From: Pseudomonadota bacterium
GTDB lineage: Bacteria > Pseudomonadota > Alphaproteobacteria > Rhizobiales > Rhizobiaceae
Length of the DNA: 5,676 nt
Assembly (NCBI GenBank): GCA_023422735.1
Contig: JAFAGL010000233.1
Location: forward strand, 1-5,676
Reading direction: 5' to 3'
Positions within the stretch are counted from its first letter, which is position 1. The number at the start of each line of letters is the position of its first letter. The notes under the pieces were generated by a model that saw only the letters and a program-made list of their open reading frames with translations, did no database searches and was not told the DNA's origin. Position numbers and translations under genes: made by a program. Shown here piece after piece: positions 1 to 5,175 of the stretch.

Positions 1-218
1 CGAGGTGAAAGCTCGTTGACACGCCGTCCAGCGATCTTCAACTCACCCTCGTCAATGGACTCCAGGCCTGCGAGCATTCTTAGCAGGGTCGACTTGCCAC
101 AGCCGGATGGTCCGACAAGAACGACAAATTCGCCATCTTCGATCTCCAGCTCGAGACCGTGGATGATCTCGACCGAGCCAAAACGTTTTTTGATATTCGA
201 AAGCGTGACCTCGGTCAT
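1..218 (-). CDS. ABC transporter ATP-binding protein, MalK/UgpC type (partial, N-terminus only)
   Basis: This is the nucleotide-binding subunit of a CUT1-type ABC sugar/polyol importer, a cytoplasmic protein that would hydrolyse ATP to drive the two permeases encoded upstream in the operon. Only 72 complete codons lie in the window; the gene continues past the left edge, and full-length relatives are about 350-370 residues. The Walker A motif GPSGCGKST is at residues 36-44, followed by LLRMLAGLE, typical of the MalK/UgpC subfamily. The Q-loop, signature motif, Walker B and C-terminal regulatory domain are all outside the window. The ATG overlaps the GMC gene stop as ATGA, and GGAG at 227-230 lies 8 bases before it, supporting this start and translational coupling. 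The family is secure. The assignment to the same importer as the permeases is inferred from position, and the substrate is unknown. Confidence 0.95.
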   Translation of the reverse strand, partial: MTEVTLSNIKKRFGSVEIIHGLELEIEDGEFVVLVGPSGCGKSTLLRMLAGLESIDEGELKIAGRRVNELSP

Positions 219-1885
219 AGGGTCTTCTCCGTTTCGCCTTTAACTGCAATTGATGTTGCCGTGGCATTTGCTTCTTCCGCGCGGATGATTTCGGCTGCTC
301 TTGCTCCGATCATAATGGCGGCCGCATTGGTGTTGCCTGAGATCAAGCGCGGCATGATCGAGCAGTCGGCAACACGTAATCCAGCGAGCCCGTGGACCTT
401 GAGACGTGCATCGACAACATCGCCATACTCGGGAGAGGGACCCATCCGACAGGTGCTACTGGGGTGATAGATCGAGCTTGCTGAGGCGCGAATATAGTCG
501 AGAATTTCATCGTCGCTCTCGACCTCATGGCCTGGTTTGTGCTCGCCGGCCACAAATTCAGCCAGCGCGGGCGCGGCTGCAATACGCCGCGCAAATCGGA
601 AGCCCTCGATCATGGTTTGCCGGTCGCGCTCGGTAGCGAGATAGTTCGCGCGAATTTCCGGTGAAACAGACGGATCGGGCGAAGTGATCATTATCGTCCC
701 CTCGCTTTCAGGTCGGAGTTGACAGGCCGAGATGGTCGCACCCGGGAAGGGATGAAGACCGCCGTCATAGCTGTCGAGGCTGAGAGGTTGAAAATGAAAC
801 TGGATGTCTGGCCGATCGGAGGCGAGCGGTGTGCGAGCAAAGCCACCGGCGAGCGAGGCGCCAAAGCTAAGCACGCCTTGGCGATGAATAAGGTAGTCGA
901 TGGCGATGAGCATCTTTCGCCAAGTTCCACGCGTCAAACTGTTGAGACTGATCGGCGTGTTGAGCCTAAGCATTAATCGCGATTGCAAGTGATCCTGGAG
1001 GTGGTGTCCGACACCCACAAGTGCATGCACGGGTTTGACACCTGCTGCAGCCAGACGGGATGGATCGCCGATGCCCGATAGTTGAAGTATCTGCGCGGAA
1101 CCGATCGCTCCTGCAGTCAGAACAATTTCCCGCCGAGCCCGCAGCTCGAATTTCTCGGTCCCCCTCCGACAGTTGAGTCCTTCAACCCGCTTACCCTGGA
1201 TAACCAAGCTATCCACTGTAACTTCGGTCATGATCCGAAGGTTCGACCGGCGTTTGGCTGGGGCCAGAAAAGCGCGCGCACTGGAGGAGCGCCGTCCTTT
1301 GCGCGTTGTAAGCTGAAAACGGCCCACGCCTTCCTGCGTTACACCGTTGAAGTCAGGGTTGAGCGGAAGCCCAGCCTGAACTCCGGCTTCGACGAACCGC
1401 GAAACCAGTTCGAGCTCAACCACGGGATCTTCGACACCAAGCCCGCCCTGAGTGCCATGAAACTCGTTTTCGCCTCGTTGCTGGGCTTCGACCGATCGGA
1501 ATGTGGGCAGAACATCTGCCCAGCTCCATCCGGAGTTGCCATGCTGCGCCCAATCGTTGAAGTCGTCGGCCTGACCGCGAATATAGATAAGCCCGTTTAT
1601 GGCGCTCGATCCGCCCAGAACCCGGCCGCGAGGCCAGGCAATGCGCCGATTGTTGAGTTCGGCTTCCGGTTCGGTTTCATATCGCCAGTCATAGCGAGGA
1701 TTGTTGATAGTCTTGAAAAAGCCGGATGGAACATGCAGCCAAGGGTTTCGATCCGCCGGTCCTGCCTCGATCAGAAGGACTGAAACGTTCTGGTCCTCGC
1801 TGAGTCGAGCAGCGAGCACGCAGCCTGCAGAACCGCCGCCGACCACGATATAGTCATAAGTCTCGATTTCGCTGACATGTCCCAT
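215..1885 (-). CDS. GMC-family FAD-dependent alcohol dehydrogenase (choline dehydrogenase-like)
   Basis: A complete 556-residue glucose-methanol-choline oxidoreductase, a usual length for the family. It would oxidise an alcohol group to an aldehyde using FAD. Visible features, in order: the N-terminal dinucleotide-binding motif GGGSAG at residues 16-21 with an acidic residue ending the following strand (LLIEAG, 38-42); GMC signature 1 near 87-104 (GRVLGGSSAINGLIYIRG); GMC signature 2 at 259-273 (GAIGSAQILQLSGIG); and the C-terminal catalytic region with His474 in YHPSSTCRMG and Asn520 in SGNTNA. No signal peptide is seen, so it is probably cytoplasmic. It sits 16 bp after the second permease gene and overlaps the ATPase gene by 4 bp, so it is built into the transporter operon. 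The ribosome binding site is weak; the ATG at 1885 was chosen because the FAD motif follows at once. It resembles BetA in family only: nothing here shows that choline is the substrate. The usual NAPT near the catalytic Asn reads NAAA. Confidence 0.95.
   Translation of the reverse strand: MGHVSEIETYDYIVVGGGSAGCVLAARLSEDQNVSVLLIEAGPADRNPWLHVPSGFFKTINNPRYDWRYETEPEAELNNRRIAWPRGRVLGGSSAINGLIYIRGQADDFNDWAQHGNSGWSWADVLPTFRSVEAQQRGENEFHGTQGGLGVEDPVVELELVSRFVEAGVQAGLPLNPDFNGVTQEGVGRFQLTTRKGRRSSSARAFLAPAKRRSNLRIMTEVTVDSLVIQGKRVEGLNCRRGTEKFELRARREIVLTAGAIGSAQILQLSGIGDPSRLAAAGVKPVHALVGVGHHLQDHLQSRLMLRLNTPISLNSLTRGTWRKMLIAIDYLIHRQGVLSFGASLAGGFARTPLASDRPDIQFHFQPLSLDSYDGGLHPFPGATISACQLRPESEGTIMITSPDPSVSPEIRANYLATERDRQTMIEGFRFARRIAAAPALAEFVAGEHKPGHEVESDDEILDYIRASASSIYHPSSTCRMGPSPEYGDVVDARLKVHGLAGLRVADCSIMPRLISGNTNAAAIMIGARAAEIIRAEEANATATSIAVKGETEKTL
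227..230 (-). promoter_or_regulatory. Ribosome binding site of the ABC ATPase gene
   Basis: On the minus strand GGAG ends 8 bases before the ATG at 218. It lies within the last codons of the GMC gene, consistent with coupled translation across the ATGA overlap. Confidence 0.65.
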
Positions 1886-1901
1886 AGCGGATACCGATGC
1901 C

Positions 1902-2738
1902 TCAACCTTTCACTGCGCCGGCGGTCAGACCTGCAACAGGGTAGCGACGCGCGAGCGTTACCAGCAAGACCACCGGCAAAAGCTGGACGGTGACGCCAGC
2001 AAAAAGCACGCCCCATTCAGTACCATCGACCGCCCCCATCAGTTCGCTGAGGATCAGCGGTGCGGTCTTGGCGTGATTGGTCGTGAAGATCATGGCGAAG
2101 AGATATTCGTTCCAGGAAAAGACGAATACGAAGATCGAACCCGCTGCCATCCCTTGAAGCGTCAAGCGGGCGAGGATTTTGGAAACCAGTTGCCACTCCG
2201 AGGCGCCATCAACATACGCCGCTTCGTCGAGCTCATAGGGAATCTGATCGAAGAAGTTCTTCATGATCATCGTGTTGAGCGAGACCCAGAAGGTCGCATA
2301 AAGCAGGATCAGCAACAGGTGTGTGTCACCGAGCCCCAGGCGATCCGCTGCCGGGAATAATGGGAGTGTAATGACGATCGGAGGCAGAACGCGAACCGCG
2401 ATCATGTACACTGCGCTCCACGCGGTAATGCGACTGCGATAACGCGAGTAAGCATATCCCCCAAAGAAACTGACGATTCCAGCAAGGACCGTCGCGCCCA
2501 CGGCCACGATGAGACTGTTGCCCATCGAGGTGAAAAAGTCATGCCACTGGCTCGTAAGCTTGAAATAATTGTCGAGTGTAGGCGTGAAAATCACTTTGGG
2601 CGGATAAACGAAGATGTCGACCTGCCGCTTGAACGACGACGAGATGATGAAAAGAATTGGCGCAACCGACCAGATCAGAATGAATCCCAGAAAGAGGCTT
2701 CGTGCGAGACGCTCCAGGGGAGAGAAAGTGTCATTCAT
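1902..2738 (-). CDS. ABC transporter permease, MalG/UgpE type (CUT1 family)
   Basis: A 278-residue inner-membrane permease, one half of the translocation pore of a carbohydrate-type ABC importer. About six hydrophobic segments are visible, near residues 11-33, 73-95, 107-128, 138-155, 199-220 and 243-263. The cytoplasmic EAA loop that docks on the ATPase begins at residue 172 (EAAYVDGASEWQLVSKIL), and the family-typical SWNEYLF is at 208-214. The two prolines usual just after the EAA loop in this family are replaced (Arg191 and Gln195). An open frame extends upstream to 3029, but that stretch is antisense-free overlap with the other permease in a second frame and does not look like protein. 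The start at 2738 is supported by GGGAG at 2746-2750, 7 bases before the ATG, and by the TGATG stop-start overlap with the upstream permease. The substrate is unknown. Confidence 0.95.
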   Translation of the reverse strand: MNDTFSPLERLARSLFLGFILIWSVAPILFIISSSFKRQVDIFVYPPKVIFTPTLDNYFKLTSQWHDFFTSMGNSLIVAVGATVLAGIVSFFGGYAYSRYRSRITAWSAVYMIAVRVLPPIVITLPLFPAADRLGLGDTHLLLILLYATFWVSLNTMIMKNFFDQIPYELDEAAYVDGASEWQLVSKILARLTLQGMAAGSIFVFVFSWNEYLFAMIFTTNHAKTAPLILSELMGAVDGTEWGVLFAGVTVQLLPVVLLVTLARRYPVAGLTAGAVKG

Positions 2739-3610
2739 CAATGAGCTCCCTTCATGCTGCGCTGCATTGCAACCAGAAAGACGGAAGCCAGAATCAGCGA
2801 GCCCAGGACCATCAACCAACCGGTTGCGGCCGCCATGCCGAAGTCGCCATATCTGAAACCATGCTGGTAGAGGTAAACTGCCAGAACTTCCGACAGGCGT
2901 GCCGGCCCTCCCTTGGTCAACAGCCACACTTCGGAGAACATGCGGAAGGCGAAGATCAGCCGGAAGATCAAGGTGATCAACAGAGTGGGAATGAGGAGCG
3001 GCAGCGTGATGCGGAGAAAGCGCTGCCACCGTGAGGCACCATCGATGCGTGCGGCTTCATAAAGCGAGCCATCGATTGCAAGCAGACCCGCATAGACCAT
3101 CAGGAATGTGAAGGGCAGATGCGTCCAGATGTTGATGATGCCGACCAGGACGAGCCCGGTCGTCGGCGACGCACTCCAGTTAACGCGACCAAGGCCCAAT
3201 TCCTCGATTGTCCGCGCGATAGCACCAATATTGGGGTCCATCATCATCTTCCAGACAAGGACGGCGACGACCTCCGAGATGGCGTAGGGCATGAGGATGC
3301 AGGCAAACAATAGTCCACGAAAGGGAACGCCGCCCACAAACAATGCTGCCAGCGCAAGACCGATAACAAGCTCTACATAGACGACGCCATTGACGACCAA
3401 GAACGTATTGAGAGCGGCCCGCCAGAAATAGGCGTCATCGAAGACGGCCCGATAATTGTGCCAGCCTACCCAGGTCAGCCCTGTGCCGTAGCTTGATTGA
3501 TTAAGACTCAGCCAGAAGACGTAAAGTGATGGCACTGTCAGCATTGCCAGCAGCAAAAAGTGAAGCGGTGACAGGTAAAGCCAGGTTGTCAGGCGGGGCC
3601 GACTATGCAT
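2738..3610 (-). CDS. ABC transporter permease, MalF/UgpA type (CUT1 family)
   Basis: A 290-residue inner-membrane permease that would pair with the MalG-type subunit encoded immediately downstream. The first membrane segment is near residues 11-34, with others near 66-92, 98-120, 152-178, 205-222 and 259-282. The EAA loop is at residues 185-204 and here is fully canonical (EAARIDGASRWQRFLRITLP). The conserved LTKGGP follows at 231-236, matching the LTxGGP motif typical of MalF/UgpA proteins. It is the common short form without the large periplasmic insert of E. coli MalF. The ATG at 3610 has only a weak upstream GGA-type ribosome binding site (CTGGAAATGAC before the ATG). The gene follows the aldehyde dehydrogenase by 46 bp and ends in a one-base overlap with the next permease. 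In CUT1 operons a solute-binding protein gene usually precedes this gene; here an aldehyde dehydrogenase occupies that position. Confidence 0.96.
   Translation of the reverse strand: MHSRPRLTTWLYLSPLHFLLLAMLTVPSLYVFWLSLNQSSYGTGLTWVGWHNYRAVFDDAYFWRAALNTFLVVNGVVYVELVIGLALAALFVGGVPFRGLLFACILMPYAISEVVAVLVWKMMMDPNIGAIARTIEELGLGRVNWSASPTTGLVLVGIINIWTHLPFTFLMVYAGLLAIDGSLYEAARIDGASRWQRFLRITLPLLIPTLLITLIFRLIFAFRMFSEVWLLTKGGPARLSEVLAVYLYQHGFRYGDFGMAAATGWLMVLGSLILASVFLVAMQRSMKGAH
2746..2750 (-). promoter_or_regulatory. Ribosome binding site of the MalG-type permease gene
   Basis: On the minus strand GGGAG ends 7 bases before the ATG at 2738. It lies inside the end of the upstream permease gene and decides the start against the longer open frame reaching 3029. 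Confidence 0.75.
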
Positions 3611-3656
3611 GTCATTTCCAGTTCATTGTTCTGCGGCGGACAAGTGGGAAGTACGC

Positions 3657-5084
3657 TTAAACGCCGATGAGGAGATATTGCTGTTCGCAATAGTCAAGGA
3701 TGCCAGCATGACCTCCTTCGCGACCCAATCCTGATTGCTTGACACCGCCGATCGGTGCCATTTCCAATCCGAGATGGATCGCATTTATGCCAACCATGCC
3801 GAGATCGAGCGTTTCGGCGGTCTTTAGAAGCGTTGAGATATCGCGTCCGAAAACATAGCCGGCGAGCCCATACTGGGTCCCGTTCACTTGCGATTTTACA
3901 TCGGCAAGCTCTGTAAAGCGCGACAAAGCGGCGACTGGGCCGAAAGTTTCTTCACATGAAATCAGCATGTCCGGGCCGACATTTTCCAAAACGGTCGCTT
4001 CGAACCATGTGCGCCCAATGTCGGAACGCTTTCCGCCGCATAAGAGCGTTGCGCCTTTGGCAACAGCGTTGCCAACATGCCGCTCGACCTTGGTAAGTGC
4101 TGCCTCGTCAATCAATGGCGCCAGTGTGCTAACAGGGTCGCGACCATCTCCGGGCACAAGTTCACCCACATGACGGAGGAAACAGGCCACGAATTCATCA
4201 TACACGTCTTCATGAACGAAGAAACGGTTGGGACAAACGCAGGTTTGGCCCGCATTGCGGAACTTAGCGGCTACTGCCAGCGCAGCAGCTTTCTCGACAT
4301 CTGCATCCGGCAAAACGATGAAGGGCGCATGCCCTCCGAGTTCTAGACCGAGCTTCTTAATGGTGCCCGCGCATTGTTCATAAAGGAGCCGTCCAGTTGC
4401 GGTCGATCCGGTAAAGCTCAGAAATGCCACGCGCGGATCATTTGTCAGCGCTTTTCCGATGGCAGCTGCTTCTCCCGTGACGACCTGTAACACGCCTTCC
4501 GGCAGACCTGCCTTCGCGCATAAGGCCGCTATGGCCAGTGCGCTCAAAGGTGTCTGGGGCGCGGGTTTCAACACGATCGTGCAACCTGCAGCAAGTGCGG
4601 GTGCCAATTTTCGCGCCACCATGGAAACAGGAAAATTCCAAGGCGTGATCGCCGCAACCACGCCGATAGGCTTATGCGTGACCATGATGCGGCTGTCCGC
4701 TCTCGGAGAGGCGATGAGCTCTCCATTTATGCGCCGCGCTTCTTCCGCGAAGAAGTCGAAATAACTTGCCGCGGACGCGACTTCAGCCCGGGATTCCGCC
4801 AAAGGCTTGCCTTGCTCGGCAGTCAGCAGCGACGATAGATCGTCGATGTGATCCAGCAATAATTCGGATACCCGGCGAAGGATCGCGCCGCGCTTCAGAT
4901 TTGGCTCGGCAGACCAGTTTGCGAACGCGTTGTGAGCGGCTGAAACAGCACTCAACGTATCTTCAGTGGCGCACATTTTGACATGGCCGACGATCTCGCC
5001 AGTGGACGGATTATCAACCTCTGCCCAGTGCTCATTCGCTTTCTCCAATGCTGCGCCGGCAAGCGAAAGTTTGCCCCACTTCAT
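3657..5084 (-). CDS. NAD(P)+-dependent aldehyde dehydrogenase, succinate-semialdehyde dehydrogenase-like
   Basis: A complete 475-residue aldehyde dehydrogenase that would oxidise an aldehyde to a carboxylic acid with NAD+ or NADP+ in the cytoplasm. Family landmarks: the oxyanion-hole Asn150 in TPWNFP; the cofactor-loop motif FTGSTATGR at 224-232; the general-base Glu248 in LELGGHAP; the catalytic Cys282 in RNAGQTCVCPNRFFV; EETFGP at 378-383; and the C-terminal GGVKQSGLGREGG at 446-458. The CVC pair (Cys282, Cys284), the APFIV stretch and the C-terminal motif match the GabD/succinate-semialdehyde dehydrogenase branch better than betaine-aldehyde dehydrogenase. The true substrate could be another short semialdehyde. 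It is the first gene of the leftward operon. The start is firm: GGGAGG lies 6 bases before the ATG. Linkage to an alcohol-oxidising GMC enzyme suggests it consumes the aldehyde that enzyme makes; this is inference. Confidence 0.95.
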   Translation of the reverse strand: MKWGKLSLAGAALEKANEHWAEVDNPSTGEIVGHVKMCATEDTLSAVSAAHNAFANWSAEPNLKRGAILRRVSELLLDHIDDLSSLLTAEQGKPLAESRAEVASAASYFDFFAEEARRINGELIASPRADSRIMVTHKPIGVVAAITPWNFPVSMVARKLAPALAAGCTIVLKPAPQTPLSALAIAALCAKAGLPEGVLQVVTGEAAAIGKALTNDPRVAFLSFTGSTATGRLLYEQCAGTIKKLGLELGGHAPFIVLPDADVEKAAALAVAAKFRNAGQTCVCPNRFFVHEDVYDEFVACFLRHVGELVPGDGRDPVSTLAPLIDEAALTKVERHVGNAVAKGATLLCGGKRSDIGRTWFEATVLENVGPDMLISCEETFGPVAALSRFTELADVKSQVNGTQYGLAGYVFGRDISTLLKTAETLDLGMVGINAIHLGLEMAPIGGVKQSGLGREGGHAGILDYCEQQYLLIGV

Positions 5085-5087
5085 CGC

Positions 5088-5096
5088 GCTCCTCCC
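5088..5096 (-). promoter_or_regulatory. Ribosome binding site of the aldehyde dehydrogenase gene
   Basis: On the minus strand GGGAGGAGC lies just before the ATG at 5084. GGGAGG ends 6 bases from the start codon, close to ideal, and fixes this start. Confidence 0.8.
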
Positions 5097-5109
5097 AAGC
5101 AGATTTCGA

Positions 5110-5124
5110 GATGCTTATTGCATC
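5110..5124. repeat. Small inverted repeat GATGC-N5-GCATC
   Basis: A perfect 5-bp inverted repeat with a 5-base loop overlaps the left arm of the larger inverted repeat. It could be a second operator half-site cluster, or could form a small hairpin near the 5' end of the aldehyde dehydrogenase transcript. It is short enough to be chance. Confidence 0.35.
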
Positions 5125-5142
5125 ATGGATCCAATATTGCAA
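5114..5142 (-). promoter_or_regulatory. Candidate sigma70-type promoter for the aldehyde dehydrogenase operon
   Basis: Read leftward, TTGCAA (5142-5137) matches the -35 consensus at 4 of 6 positions. After an exact 17-base spacer, AATAAG (5119-5114) matches the -10 consensus at 4 of 6. Transcription would start near 5107, about 20 bases before the ATG at 5084. The TGGATCCA palindrome falls inside the spacer, where a bound repressor would block polymerase. Both hexamers are weak. Confidence 0.4.
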
Positions 5143-5145
5143 TAA
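5115..5145. repeat. Inverted repeat TTATTGCA-N15-TGCAATAA, candidate operator
   Basis: Two perfect 8-bp arms lie at 5115-5122 and 5138-5145. Near the centre of the spacer is the 8-bp palindrome TGGATCCA (5126-5133), offset by half a base from the arm centre. The right arm is also part of a 10-bp palindrome, TATTGCAATA (5135-5144), and TATTGCA recurs as a direct repeat at 5116-5122 and 5135-5141, 19 bp apart. Symmetry at this spacing is typical of dimeric repressor sites. The central palindrome recalls FCD-type GntR operators, but no regulator gene is in view, so the family is a guess. Confidence 0.6.
5126..5141 (+). promoter_or_regulatory. Candidate sigma54-type -24/-12 element for the flavoprotein gene
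   Basis: The 16 bases TGGATCCAATATTGCA carry TGG and TTGCA with exactly 10 bases between the GG and the GC, the spacing required for sigma54. The -12 half matches the TTGCW consensus fully. The -24 half matches at TGG and one further base of TGGCACG. Transcription would start near 5152, about 24 bases before the GTG at 5176. No enhancer-binding regulator is visible, and the bases are also explained by the palindromes, so this is tentative. Confidence 0.3.
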
Positions 5146-5162
5146 CGCTTTTGAAATCGGAC

Positions 5163-5168
5163 AGGGAG
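5163..5168 (+). promoter_or_regulatory. Ribosome binding site deciding the GTG start of the flavoprotein gene
   Basis: AGGGAG ends 7 bases before GTG at 5176. Together with the FAD motif beginning about 11 residues later, it supports the non-ATG start. Confidence 0.75.
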
Positions 5169-5175
5169 ATCGACC

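Larger units (their letters stand above)
5085..5175. promoter_or_regulatory. Divergent intergenic control region
   Basis: This 91-bp gap separates the starts of the leftward aldehyde dehydrogenase operon and the rightward flavoprotein gene, so it should hold promoters for both. It contains ribosome binding sites at both edges and a cluster of nested palindromes between 5110 and 5145, listed separately. The centre is clearly more AT-rich than the flanking coding sequence. It is the only stretch in the window where a promoter for either transcript is expected. Confidence 0.85.

Noticed and set aside
1082..1783. Rightward open frame of 233 codons
   Set aside because: It is antisense to the core of the GMC gene, has no recognisable domain, and is the kind of shadow frame expected opposite moderately GC-rich coding sequence.
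2739..3029. 97-codon N-terminal extension of the MalG-type permease
   Set aside because: The extension is the second frame of the MalF-type permease gene, is rich in His, Arg and Pro without membrane character, and an ATG with a good ribosome binding site at 2738 gives a normal-length permease.
2702..3034. Rightward open frame of 110 codons, and similar short rightward frames across the permease genes
   Set aside because: They are antisense to conserved permease sequence, of low-complexity polar composition, and lack convincing ribosome binding sites.
3611..3656. Possible terminator or internal promoter between the aldehyde dehydrogenase and permease genes
   Set aside because: No stable GC-rich hairpin with a T-run and no convincing -35/-10 pair is visible in these 46 bases; read-through is the simpler view.
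215..5084. Choline-to-betaine pathway (betA/betB)
   Set aside because: The GMC enzyme is only family-level similar to BetA, the aldehyde dehydrogenase looks like the succinate-semialdehyde branch rather than BetB, and the transporter is of the carbohydrate CUT1 type, not a choline importer.
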